Of a DNA stretch of 64,000 nucleotides, positions 53,239 through 61,737 are shown in pieces; the stretch's first letter is position 1, and each line of letters opens with the position of its first letter. The stretch is from Stutzerimonas decontaminans (GTDB lineage Bacteria; Pseudomonadota; Gammaproteobacteria; Pseudomonadales; Pseudomonadaceae): assembly GCF_000661915.1 (NCBI RefSeq), contig NZ_CP007509.1, positions 2,559,501-2,623,500 of the forward strand. The letters are read 5' to 3'. The notes beneath the pieces were generated by a model that was not told where the DNA came from, did no database searches, and was given only the letters and a program-made list of their open reading frames with translations. Position numbers and translations under genes: made by a program.

Positions 53239-54069
53239 TCATTCGATGCGGTAATGGAAGGTGTTCTTTACGTCGGGCACGGCAACCGCGCGGCCGTCGA
53301 CGATGCGCGGCTGGTAGCGAAAGCTCTTGGCGGCGGTGAGTGATGGGCGGATGAACAGCGGATGGCAGTCGCCGACCACTTCGGGCGAGCGCACGCGCCC
53401 CTGCACATCGACCGTGTAGCTGACCGTGCAGGAACCCTGCAGCCCGGCATCCAGCGCCCGTTGCGGGTAGACCGGCGGCTGCTTGGCAATCGGCAGGTAT
53501 TGCCGGCTGGCTGCCTTGGCCGCCGCAGCCTGTCGTGCGCGCTCAGCCGCTTCGGCGCGTGCCATTGCCTCGGCTTCGCGCGCCGCCTGCAACCGTGCCT
53601 CTTCCTGAGCCATCCGCTCCCGCTCCTGTGCCTGTTCCTGGCGGCGTTGCTCGTCGCGCTGACGCTGCTGTTCGCGCTGGCGTTCCAACTGCTCGCGCTG
53701 CTGCTTCAGCTGCTCGGCCTTGCGCTCCTCTTCGGCGCGCTTGAAGGCCAGCTCGGCCTGCTCGAGCCGCTGCTGCTGGGCGTGGGTATCGACCTGCGGC
53801 TCGCGCGGCGGCGGTTCGACCGCGGGCTCGACGGGCGGTTCGACCGGCGCTGCGCTCGCGGGCGGTGCCGGCGGCGGCAGGCTGATCAACTGGGTCTGCA
53901 TCACCTGGGTGGCGACCGGCATTTCCAGCGCTGGCGACCAGCTGCCGAGCAACAGCGCGAACAGTCCGGCGTGCATCCCGAGGGTCAGCAATGCAGCCCC
54001 GGCCGGACCGATCCACTGTCGCGGGACAACTTCGCTGCCATGCGCGACGGGCGTGCTGAAGGTCATCAT
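53239..54069 (-). CDS. tonB: TonB-family energy transducer with TolA-like coiled coil
   Basis: This 276-residue protein has an N-terminal membrane anchor (about 24-45), a Pro/Glu-rich stretch (PPPAPPASAAPVEPPVEP), then an unusually long charged Gln/Glu/Arg coiled coil (about 95-190) like that of TolA, and a TonB C-terminal domain (about 200-276: PPVYPQRALDAGLQGSCTVSY, YQPRIVDGR). It transmits proton-motive force from ExbB-ExbD to the TonB-dependent receptor at 57318-59801. The start ATG at 54069 overlaps the exbD stop; ATG 54066 is equivalent. It is cotranscribed with exbBD and phoX. Confidence 0.88.
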   Translation of the reverse strand: MMTFSTPVAHGSEVVPRQWIGPAGAALLTLGMHAGLFALLLGSWSPALEMPVATQVMQTQLISLPPPAPPASAAPVEPPVEPAVEPPPREPQVDTHAQQQRLEQAELAFKRAEEERKAEQLKQQREQLERQREQQRQRDEQRRQEQAQERERMAQEEARLQAAREAEAMARAEAAERARQAAAAKAASRQYLPIAKQPPVYPQRALDAGLQGSCTVSYTVDVQGRVRSPEVVGDCHPLFIRPSLTAAKSFRYQPRIVDGRAVAVPDVKNTFHYRIE

Positions 54070-54530
54070 CACGGCTGCCCGACTCCGGGCGGCGCCTCGG
54101 TGATCAGCCCCAGGTTGACCACCCCGCCGCGTTGCAGCTCGGCGATACCGGCGACCACGCGTCCGTAATCCGCCGCCTCATCGGCACGGACATAGACCTG
54201 GGTGTCACCGCGCTCGGCGATGATCGCGCCGACCTTGGCCTGCAGCTCGGCCAGGTCGACGGCGCTGTCGGTCTGGTTGTCGATGTCCAGCTCGCTGCCC
54301 AGGTTCCAGTAGAAGCCGCCATCGGCCTTTACCGAGAGTGTGAGGATCTGCCGCTCGTTCTCCACCGGCAGCGCTTCGGCTGCGACCTTGGGCAGCTCGA
54401 TCTTGACGCCCTGCACCAGCATCGGCGCGGTGACCATGAAGATCACCAGCAGCACCAGCATCACGTCGATGTAGGGCACCACGTTCATTTCCGCCTTGGG
54501 CCCGTGTTTGTGCTGTGGTTTGACCAGCAT
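54069..54530 (-). CDS. exbD: ExbD/TolR family biopolymer transport protein
   Basis: This 153-residue protein has one N-terminal membrane helix containing the conserved Asp (MNVVPYIDVMLVLLVIFMV, Asp near 22), essential for proton use, and a periplasmic domain. With ExbB it forms the motor that energises TonB. The start ATG at 54530 replaces a longer frame that runs into exbB. The stop overlaps the tonB start, and exbB ends 13 bp upstream of this gene. Confidence 0.93.
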   Translation of the reverse strand: MLVKPQHKHGPKAEMNVVPYIDVMLVLLVIFMVTAPMLVQGVKIELPKVAAEALPVENERQILTLSVKADGGFYWNLGSELDIDNQTDSAVDLAELQAKVGAIIAERGDTQVYVRADEAADYGRVVAGIAELQRGGVVNLGLITEAPPGVGQP

Positions 54531-54543
54531 GAAGGCGTCCTCC

Positions 54544-55257
54544 TCAGGCGGCTGCAGCGACGTTGGGTGAAGCGGCGTGCAGGCGCCGATGCAGGCGCGC
54601 CTGTAGCTCGTTGCCGAAGGCGTAGTAACGGCCGACCAGCGTCTGCCCACGGGCAGCGAAGCGGTTGTAGGCCATCACCGCGGGAATCGCCGCGAACAGG
54701 CCGATGGCCGTGGCGATCAGCGCTTCGGCGATACCCGGGGCAACGGTGGAAAGCGTGGCCTGCTGCACCTGCGAAAGGCCGAGGAAGGAGTTCATGATTC
54801 CCCACACGGTGCCGAACAGACCGATGTAAGGGCTCACCGAACCCACCGTGGCGAGGAACTGCAGGCCCTTTTCCAGACGCTCCTCCTGTTCGGCGACAGC
54901 CACGTACAGGCTGCGCTCGACACCCTGCGCCACCACATCCGGCGCGATGCCCGGCTGGCGTTGCAGCTGGGCGAACTCGCCGTACCCGGCGAGGAAGATG
55001 CGTTGCAGCGCCGCCTCGTCCGGCAGCGGCTGCGCCTGGCCTTCGCGATAGAGCTGGGCGAGATCGCCGCCCTGCCGGAAGCGCTGCAGGAAGCCGCGCT
55101 GCAGGCGTTCAGCGCTGCGCAACGCCACACTGCGACGGATGATCAGGTACCAGCTCGAAACCGACGCGAGGACCAAAATCATCATCACCGCCTGCACCAC
55201 CAGGCTGGCTTCGCTGATCAGGCCCCAGATGGACATGTGCTCGAGAGTCGTTTGCAT
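54544..55257 (-). CDS. exbB: ExbB/TolQ family proton channel
   Basis: This 237-residue inner-membrane protein has three membrane helices (about 15-37, 135-160, 170-195). The typical MotA/TolQ motifs are present: LATVGSVSPYIGLFGTVWGIMNSF and TVAPGIAEALIATAIGLFAAIPAV, the latter with the proton-path Thr residues. It forms the stator around ExbD. It follows the phytase gene by 69 bp and precedes exbD by 13 bp, so the whole block is one operon. Whether it is called ExbB or TolQ is arbitrary; TonB and the receptor favour ExbB. Confidence 0.93.
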   Translation of the reverse strand: MQTTLEHMSIWGLISEASLVVQAVMMILVLASVSSWYLIIRRSVALRSAERLQRGFLQRFRQGGDLAQLYREGQAQPLPDEAALQRIFLAGYGEFAQLQRQPGIAPDVVAQGVERSLYVAVAEQEERLEKGLQFLATVGSVSPYIGLFGTVWGIMNSFLGLSQVQQATLSTVAPGIAEALIATAIGLFAAIPAVMAYNRFAARGQTLVGRYYAFGNELQARLHRRLHAASPNVAAAA

Positions 55258-55326
55258 GAATCTTTTCCTCCTGCCCCGACTGGGGCAGCTGCTATTGGAT
55301 GGCGGGTCGGTTACCGGGCGATGACG

Positions 55327-57243
55327 TCAGTCCAGACCGAGCGCATCGGCGACCGCCGACCAGGGCAGGTACTTGTAGTTCTGCGTACCCTCGGGCATGC
55401 GCTTGCGGCCGTCCTGCACCACCAGCATGCCGCGGTTCCAGACGCCGCCGAGGTTGGCCGAGGTGACTTCAAGCCCATCGGTCTCGGACGCGCCGTCGAT
55501 GCCGCGTTCGGCGTTCAGGCCGATGCGGAACGCACCGCGCACGGCATAGGGCGCCTGGGCGTCGAGCACCAGGTAGCTGTCGTTGCCCTGGCTGGAAATC
55601 ACCAGGTAGTCGCCGCGCTCGCCGTGGTAGAGCGCCAGGCCTTCGATGTCGTCGTATACCGGTCCGCCGACGCCGATGACCTTCTCCGGCGCCGCCGGCA
55701 TCTCCGCACGGGCATCGACCACCCAGACGGCTACGTCCTCCTCACCGAGAAACAGCCGCTCGCTGCGGTCGTCGGCCACGCAACCCTCAGGCTGGCTGTC
55801 GAGCTTGAAGCGCCGCACCAGCTCGCCGCGCGGCTGGCCGGAGCTGCCATCGAGGCGGTACTGGAGGAAGGTGCCGTCCTTGTCGTTGGCGATGGCGTAG
55901 GTGGCGCCCTGGCGGTCCTGGAACATGCACAGGCCGTAGATATCGCTGAGCGACGTGGCGATCTGACCGAGATCTTCGAGTAGGCCGCTTGCCCGGTCGA
56001 TGGCGAACAGCTGCAGGCTGTTGTGATCGCGGTTGCTGGCCACGGCCAGATCCACGCGCTTGCTGCCGAGGCGGAAGCCGCTGCGCACGTCGACGTTGTT
56101 CAGCCGGCCGACGGGCAGGCTTTGCACCTGGCGACCATCCAGGTCGTACACCACCAGGCCACCCTTCTTGTCGGTGCCAAGCACGCGACTCTGCGCCGGA
56201 TTGCGCGGATGGACCCAGATCGCCGGATCATCGGCCGCATCGCCAAGGCTCGGCACCGGGCCGGTTTCCACCGCGGCCGGCAGGCTGACGATCGGCTCGG
56301 GCTGTGCAAGTGCGGTCGGCTGCCAGGCCAGACGGGCCGAATGCAGACCACGCTCGTCAGCCAGCAGCAGCTCGACACCCTCCTGAGTACGGCGCGCGCT
56401 CACCTGCTCTGGTTCGTCGAAGCCGTCGAGTGCGATTACGCCATCGGCTTGCCAGCCGGACTCGCCCTGACGGTACAGGTGCAGCGCCGGCGCTTCGGGA
56501 TCGAGCGCCAGCAAGCCACCCGGCACCACTGCCAAACCTGCCGCAGCCTTTTGCAGCGCACCGAACGGCTTGACCAAATCGACCGGCTCACGCTGCAACG
56601 GCGCCTCGGCATCCGCCGGGTAGCGCCAGAAACCGACATTTTCCTCGTTGACGTAGAGCTGCCCGGCCGCGTCATCGGTCTGACAGAAGGCGCTCTGCGG
56701 CGGCAGGCTGAGCCCGCGCACACGCCGTGCTTCACCGAGCAGGCGACCCTGGCTGCCCACCAGCCACTGCTCGCCGACGCCCTCTTCGCCCAGCAGAAAA
56801 ACGAAATCGTTGCGCGCGCTGTCGCGGTACAGGCACAGCCCTTCGATGGCGAATGCGGTGCGCGGTAGGTAGAGCGGCTGGCTCCAGGTCCGTTTGTCAT
56901 CCAGGCCGATCAGCATCGCCTGCTGGCGCTTGCGCTCGACGGTTGCCAATAACAGCCCACGCCGGTCGACGCGGTGATCGAGGCCTTCGAAGCGCCCGGC
57001 ATACTCGGCAACGCTGGCGCCTGTGCCATCCAGCAGGCGCAGGCCCTGCTTGTCCACCAGGATGCGCTTTGCATCGGCCCAGGGGCCAACGTCGCTCATC
57101 AGCTGGCCATATTCGAAACCAGCCTGCATGGATTCGCTGATGCTCAGCTGCGTCGTTTTTTGCGGCTCTTCCTGGGGGGCGGACTGGCAGGCCGCCAGGG
57201 CGATACACAGGCCGAGCAGCGCGGTTTTGGGTAATGCGTACAT
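55327..57243 (-). CDS. Beta-propeller phytase lipoprotein with two propeller-like domains
   Basis: This 638-residue protein has a lipoprotein signal (lipobox LAAC, Cys19, followed by Gln, so outer-membrane sorting). The C-terminal half (about 300-638) is a complete beta-propeller phytase with DDPAIWVHP, NNVDVRSGF, EGCVADDRS, DIEGLALYHGE and ETDGLEVTS; the acidic residues bind the Ca2+ needed for phytate cleavage. The N-terminal half is a diverged propeller-like domain (AIEGLCLYR, LLGEEGVGEQWLV) without the DDPAIW signature. The ATG at 57243 is chosen because the longer frame is not signal-like. It lies between the receptor and exbB genes. Confidence 0.9.
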   Translation of the reverse strand: MYALPKTALLGLCIALAACQSAPQEEPQKTTQLSISESMQAGFEYGQLMSDVGPWADAKRILVDKQGLRLLDGTGASVAEYAGRFEGLDHRVDRRGLLLATVERKRQQAMLIGLDDKRTWSQPLYLPRTAFAIEGLCLYRDSARNDFVFLLGEEGVGEQWLVGSQGRLLGEARRVRGLSLPPQSAFCQTDDAAGQLYVNEENVGFWRYPADAEAPLQREPVDLVKPFGALQKAAAGLAVVPGGLLALDPEAPALHLYRQGESGWQADGVIALDGFDEPEQVSARRTQEGVELLLADERGLHSARLAWQPTALAQPEPIVSLPAAVETGPVPSLGDAADDPAIWVHPRNPAQSRVLGTDKKGGLVVYDLDGRQVQSLPVGRLNNVDVRSGFRLGSKRVDLAVASNRDHNSLQLFAIDRASGLLEDLGQIATSLSDIYGLCMFQDRQGATYAIANDKDGTFLQYRLDGSSGQPRGELVRRFKLDSQPEGCVADDRSERLFLGEEDVAVWVVDARAEMPAAPEKVIGVGGPVYDDIEGLALYHGERGDYLVISSQGNDSYLVLDAQAPYAVRGAFRIGLNAERGIDGASETDGLEVTSANLGGVWNRGMLVVQDGRKRMPEGTQNYKYLPWSAVADALGLD

Positions 57244-57317
57244 GGCTATTCCATTTAGCTGCCGCGGGCCGGCGCCCGGCCGTAAAGGGGAACGGCGGGC
57301 ACCGGAGCGGCATGGGG

Positions 57318-59801
57318 TCAGAAGTGGGTCAGGGTCAGGCCGAGCTTGTAGGTCGGGCCGTACTCTTCGTACTGGGCGTTGTAGGAACGGTGCCCGGTGT
57401 AGACGTAGTAGGACTCGTCCGTCAGGTTCAGCGCTTCGAAGGTCAGCTGCAGGTTCGGCGTGAGGAAGTAGCCGGCCTTGAAGTCGACGAACAGCTGATC
57501 GTCGACGTACAGGTCGTGAGCCTTGTCGTCGATACCGGCCACCTCGTACAGGTAGTCGGACTTGTAGTTGGCGGCCAGGCGCAGGTTGAGCCGGTCGTTC
57601 TCCCAGCCGACCATCAGGTTGCCGACCGTATCGGAGTGGTTCGGCAGGTCGATACTGCGGCGCATGCCCTGCCCCTCGATGTCCGCGTCGGACTGGCTGA
57701 AGGTGGCATTGGCGCCCAGCAACAGGCCGTTCCACGGCGCCGGCAGCCAGTCGAGCTTCTGCGAGTAGGCCAGCTCCAGGCCGTAGAGCTTCGCGCTGCT
57801 GCCGTTCTGGAAGCTGAGCGCTTCGTCGAAGGCTGCCCACTGGCCAGTGCCGGCCAGATCCGTGTTGTAGATGAAGTTGTCGATGTCCTTGTAGAACAGG
57901 TAGGCGGACACCACGCCGGCGCGGCCCATGTAGTGCTCGATGCCAAGGTCGTAGTTGACCGACTCCAGCGGCTTGAGATCGGGATTGCCGAACTCGGCGT
58001 CGTCGCCGTCGATGACGAAACCGGGCGCCAGCTGGCCGAAGGTCGGGCGTACCACGCTGTTGGTCCAGGCGGCGCGGATCAGCGTGTCATCGGTCAGCTG
58101 GTAGCGTACGTGCAGCCCAGGCAGCCAGTGGTGGTAGTCGTTGCTGCTGGAAATCGACTCGAACTGGTCGTCGCGCATGCCGGTGCCCTTGGCCCGAAAG
58201 CGTGTGCCCTCGTAGCGCAGGCCAGCGATGACGCGCCAGCGGTCGATGTCCACCGTGTTCATCAGGTACGCGGCGTTGATGTCCTCGTGCATGTCGAAGT
58301 CGTTGATGCGCGACTCTTCCTCGTCGTAGAACTCGCTGGCGTCCAGCCCGGCGATCGCACCCTTGATCGCCGAGGCGCTGATGCCGCGGCCGAAGCGGCC
58401 GAGGACGTAGTCGACATTGCCGCCCTGAAAATCGGCCAGGGTCAGGTCGTCGAAGTCGTCGTAGACCCAGACCTCGCTGTCGTTGTCCTTGTGCCGGCGG
58501 CTGAGCTTGCCGCCGAACTTGGCCTGCGCCGCGTAGCCCTGGATGTCATATTCGCGCGCCAGATCCAGCCGAATGTTCTTCTCGCGGTCGCGGGTGTCGC
58601 TCTTCGCCCATTCCACTTCGTCCAGTTCGAAGGAGGCCGGATCGTAAAAGGCCGAATCCACTGTCAGGCGCGGCTTGCGGCTGCTGGAGAAACCGGCGTC
58701 GGCGAAGTCGCCTTCGAAGGTCGCGCCGGCGATGCCACCCGGGTTGCGCTCGCGGGACTGGCTGTAGCCGACCTGCCCGCTCAGAGTCCAGAGCCCCATC
58801 ATGCGTTCGCCACCGAATACGTAGGACTGGATGGTCTGGGTTTCCTCGCGCGATTTCAGCTCGCGCCAACCCTCGGCATCGCCGGTTTCGCCGGGCAACT
58901 GAGCGTCCTCGAACTCCACGCCGGCGGCGTTGCGCGTTTCGGTGTCCTTGAAGCGGCTGTACAGCGTGCGCAGGTAATAGCTGCTGACATCGTCCGGCTT
59001 GTAGTCGAAGTTCAAGCCGAAACCGGTGCGCTCACGGGTGATCTCGTAGTCGCGCTGCTCGAACTCCTCCAGGCGTGCGCCATCGTCGGCGAAGTCCCAC
59101 TTGCCGCCGGTTTCGACGTTATCGGAGCCGAAGTCACGCTCCTGCCAGCTGATGGCCGCGGCGACGCCGAAGTTGTCGACGCCACCACCGAGGCTGAAGC
59201 GGTTGCTGATCGCACCGGAGAATTTCGGGCTGGTTTTCTCGACGTTCTCGTCGTAGCTGCCTTCGCCGCTGATGCTGTAGAACAGGCCGTCGTGGTCGAA
59301 GGCAGACAGGCTCTCCACCTCAATGGTGCCGCCCAGAGAGTTGGCGTCCATGTCCGGGGTGAGGGTCTTCACTACCGACAACGACTGCACCAGCTCCGAG
59401 GGCAGCACGTCGAGGGCCACCGCGCGGCGCTTGCTTTCCGGCGAGGGCACCAGGGTGCCGTTGATGGTGACGCTGTTCAGGTCCGGCGCGATGCCGCGCA
59501 CGCTAACGAAACGCCCTTCACCCTGATCGCGCTCCACCGAGATGCCCGGAATGCGCTGCAGCGCCTCGGCGGCGTTGTCGTCCGGCAGCTGGCCGATGCC
59601 GTCGGCGTGAACCACGCTCTTGACGCTGTCGGAATTGCGCTGGTCCTTCAGTGCTTCGTCGATGCTGACGGCCTGGCCGATCACTTCGACATGCTCCATG
59701 ACCAGCGGCTCCTCAGCCCAGGCCGAACCGGCGCTGACGGCCAGGGCCAGCAGGCTGATGCGGAATCCTGCATGGCGGATGCCGCTGCGGTATGTGCTCA
59801 T
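57318..59801 (-). CDS. TonB-dependent outer-membrane receptor (TIGR01782-like)
   Basis: This 827-residue receptor has a signal peptide (cleaved near SAWA-E), a plug domain (about 35-160: SVRGIAPDLNSVTINGT, LPSELVQSLSVVKTLTPDMDANSLGGTIEV) and a 22-strand barrel ending in a terminal Phe (LGLTLTHF). The plug style is that of TIGR01782 (Xanthomonas/Caulobacter type) receptors, which often take up organic nutrients. As first gene of the phytase operon it may import phytate or its breakdown products. The ATG at 59801 with GGGGG upstream is preferred to a TTG at 59807. Confidence 0.93.
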   Translation of the reverse strand: MSTYRSGIRHAGFRISLLALAVSAGSAWAEEPLVMEHVEVIGQAVSIDEALKDQRNSDSVKSVVHADGIGQLPDDNAAEALQRIPGISVERDQGEGRFVSVRGIAPDLNSVTINGTLVPSPESKRRAVALDVLPSELVQSLSVVKTLTPDMDANSLGGTIEVESLSAFDHDGLFYSISGEGSYDENVEKTSPKFSGAISNRFSLGGGVDNFGVAAAISWQERDFGSDNVETGGKWDFADDGARLEEFEQRDYEITRERTGFGLNFDYKPDDVSSYYLRTLYSRFKDTETRNAAGVEFEDAQLPGETGDAEGWRELKSREETQTIQSYVFGGERMMGLWTLSGQVGYSQSRERNPGGIAGATFEGDFADAGFSSSRKPRLTVDSAFYDPASFELDEVEWAKSDTRDREKNIRLDLAREYDIQGYAAQAKFGGKLSRRHKDNDSEVWVYDDFDDLTLADFQGGNVDYVLGRFGRGISASAIKGAIAGLDASEFYDEEESRINDFDMHEDINAAYLMNTVDIDRWRVIAGLRYEGTRFRAKGTGMRDDQFESISSSNDYHHWLPGLHVRYQLTDDTLIRAAWTNSVVRPTFGQLAPGFVIDGDDAEFGNPDLKPLESVNYDLGIEHYMGRAGVVSAYLFYKDIDNFIYNTDLAGTGQWAAFDEALSFQNGSSAKLYGLELAYSQKLDWLPAPWNGLLLGANATFSQSDADIEGQGMRRSIDLPNHSDTVGNLMVGWENDRLNLRLAANYKSDYLYEVAGIDDKAHDLYVDDQLFVDFKAGYFLTPNLQLTFEALNLTDESYYVYTGHRSYNAQYEEYGPTYKLGLTLTHF

Positions 59802-59867
59802 GAACAATCCCCCGAACGGTGTTTACCGGGTCCATCCCGGAACTGCAGCGGACGGTAGGTGGGGGAT

Positions 59868-59885
59868 ATGGCGGTTCTGTGACAG
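59868..59885 (-). promoter_or_regulatory. Candidate Pho box upstream of the receptor-phytase operon
   Basis: On the minus strand CTGTCAC-AGAA-CCGCCAT matches the PhoB half-sites CTGTCAT at 6/7 and 5/7 with the required 4-base spacer. It ends 66 bases before the receptor ATG and would replace the -35 element. It fits phosphate-starvation induction. Confidence 0.55.
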
Positions 59886-60011
59886 GAGGTTCGGGGAGGG
59901 CTTGGAACAGGGGGTTTTCGGGGATTTTGCGAGCGGGATTGAGCTGATATGACCTGTTTTCAGGGCGGACTGCGCGCCAGAGCCGTTTTTTCGAAGGGGT
60001 CGAAAGTTTCT

Positions 60012-60663
60012 GTTTCGCCCTGCTGGGCGAGTCACTTTTTCCAGACGCGCCTGCCCGGCCGGGAAAAAAGTAACCAAAAACGCTAAGCCCCTGCATACGG
60101 CCCCGCGCTACGCGCGGGGTTCGTTCGCTACATCGCTGCTCCAGGGGTCGGCTTACAAGGGACGCCTAGTTCTCTCGCGGCATCCATGCCGCTCGCTCTC
60201 CTACGCAACGATTCCATTCGACCTCCTGAAAGGGGCATTCGGTATTACCTGGTGATCTGTGCAAGTACATGCAGAGCTACTCCCCTTTTATGTGGACAGG
60301 TCGTAGAAATGCTTCGCGTACGTAATGCAGAGCGCCAAAGCACGGCTCCCATGCTGAAACGTAGAAACCTTGAGTGATCCTCTAACCCGCGGAAGCCTAG
60401 GCTGCTTATCGTTCTGCTTGCACTGCCTCCCAGGCGACTCCCAATCGCCCCTTCAGGAGGGTGAACGGAGCCGTCGTGTAGAGGGGCGAGCGGCATGGAT
60501 GCCGCGAGAGCCGTAAAGGGCCATGGATGGCCCTTGTACGGCGACCCTCGGAACAGCGGCGTAGAGAACGAACCCCGGCGCAGCCGGGGCCGGATGCAGG
60601 GGCAAGCGTTTTTGCCTACTTTTTCCGCGACTGGAAAAAGTAGGTCGCCCAGCAGGGCGAAAC
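60012..60663. repeat. 652-bp inverted-duplication element (two ~240-bp diverged arms)
   Basis: The left arm (60012 to about 60252) and the right arm (about 60431-60663) are inverted copies sharing gtttcgccctgctgggcga at the outer ends, then the ctttttcc...ggaaaaa.gta hairpin, cccctgcat, ggccccg...cggggttcgtt, and ctctcgcggcatccatgccg in order. Small mirror-image ORFs (60186-60377 plus, 60245-60496 minus) start with related peptides (MPLALLRNDSIRPPE and MPLAPLHDGSVHPPE). No transposase is present. The element fills most of the 59860-60815 gene-free gap. Confidence 0.75.
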
Positions 60664-60815
60664 CCAGCTATCAAGCAACTCCCTAATTCGTCTGACGCCC
60701 CAAAAGATTAAAAACCCCCTGAGCCAATTCAACCCCCACCCCATTCATCCAACCGTCACATCCATCTGTTTCCGTGCCCTCACGCACTGGCGCGATCCCT
60801 CGCCACGGAGACACG

Positions 60816-61730
60816 ATGAAATCCCTCCTCAAACTCCACACCCTCACCCTCCTCGGCCTCGCCCTGGCCGCCAACGTCGGCCTGCAGCTGCTGCTCGCCG
60901 TCGGCCAGCTCAAATCCTGGGGCGAGATCGACTGGATGGACGTCGTCGGTGAAGGCGGTTGCGCCGCCCTTGCCCTCGCCTGGCTGATCATGCTGCTGCA
61001 CAGCCGCCCGGCCGGCCGGGTGACGCGGTTGCTGGCGCTGGGGCTGGCCTGTATCTGTTTTTCCTGGTGGATGGACCTGCTCGACGAGTTCATCCAGATC
61101 CCCGCCACCATCGCCTGGGACAACTGGCTGGAAACCGCGCCCATGCCGGTCGGCCTGATCCTGCTGACCTTCGGCATCTACCACCTGAATCAGGAACAGC
61201 GTGCGATCAACGCGCAGATGCACAAGCGCGAGCGACTGTTTCGCGAGCATCGCCTGTTCGACAACCTGACCCCGCTTGGCACCGCCGAGTACCTGCGTCG
61301 GCAGCTCGACCACACCCTACGCCAAGCCAATGAGGAACAGCGCCCGCTGTCGCTGCTGGCGGTGGATCTCGACGAATTCAGTCGGGTCAACCAGCGCTAC
61401 GGCCAGGAAGAAGGCGACCTCGTGTTGCAGGCCGTGGCGCAGTTGCTGGTGCTCAACCTGCGCCATCAGGACCTGCTCTGCCGCCTCGCCGGGGATCGCT
61501 TCGTCGTGCTGCTGCCCGATACCGCCGAGCAACAGGCGCGGCAGCTCGCCGAGGAGTTGCAGACCGCCGTCGCCAGCCTCGCGCACAAGACGCGCCAGCA
61601 CGGGGAACGCCTGCATCTGCGCGCCAGCACCGCGGTGGTGATGGCCTTCGACGACGATGCCGAGCAGTTGCTCAAACGCCTCAACCTCGGTTTGGCCAAG
61701 GCCAAGCAGTCACTGCCACGCTGCGCCTGA
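60816..61730 (+). CDS. Degenerate GGDEF-domain membrane protein
   Basis: This 304-residue protein has three or four N-terminal hydrophobic segments (about 7-125) followed by a GGDEF-fold domain (about 145-300). The active-site loop reads RLAGDRFVV (225-229 AGDRF in place of GGDEF), so the catalytic Glu is Arg, and the LTGLxNR block is LTPLGTAEYLRR. Diguanylate cyclase activity is therefore unlikely; it may bind GTP or act as a scaffold. The metal-site DLDEFSRVN is kept. CACGGAG precedes ATG 60816. The AraC regulator gene starts 7 bp after its stop, so the two are probably cotranscribed. Confidence 0.85.
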   Translation: MKSLLKLHTLTLLGLALAANVGLQLLLAVGQLKSWGEIDWMDVVGEGGCAALALAWLIMLLHSRPAGRVTRLLALGLACICFSWWMDLLDEFIQIPATIAWDNWLETAPMPVGLILLTFGIYHLNQEQRAINAQMHKRERLFREHRLFDNLTPLGTAEYLRRQLDHTLRQANEEQRPLSLLAVDLDEFSRVNQRYGQEEGDLVLQAVAQLLVLNLRHQDLLCRLAGDRFVVLLPDTAEQQARQLAEELQTAVASLAHKTRQHGERLHLRASTAVVMAFDDDAEQLLKRLNLGLAKAKQSLPRCA

Positions 61731-61737
61731 GGCGACC

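Noticed and set aside
57234..59858. Long plus-strand open frame (874 codons) opposite the TonB-dependent receptor
   Set aside because: It mirrors a receptor with signal peptide, plug and barrel; the product is Val/Ala/Arg-rich and featureless.
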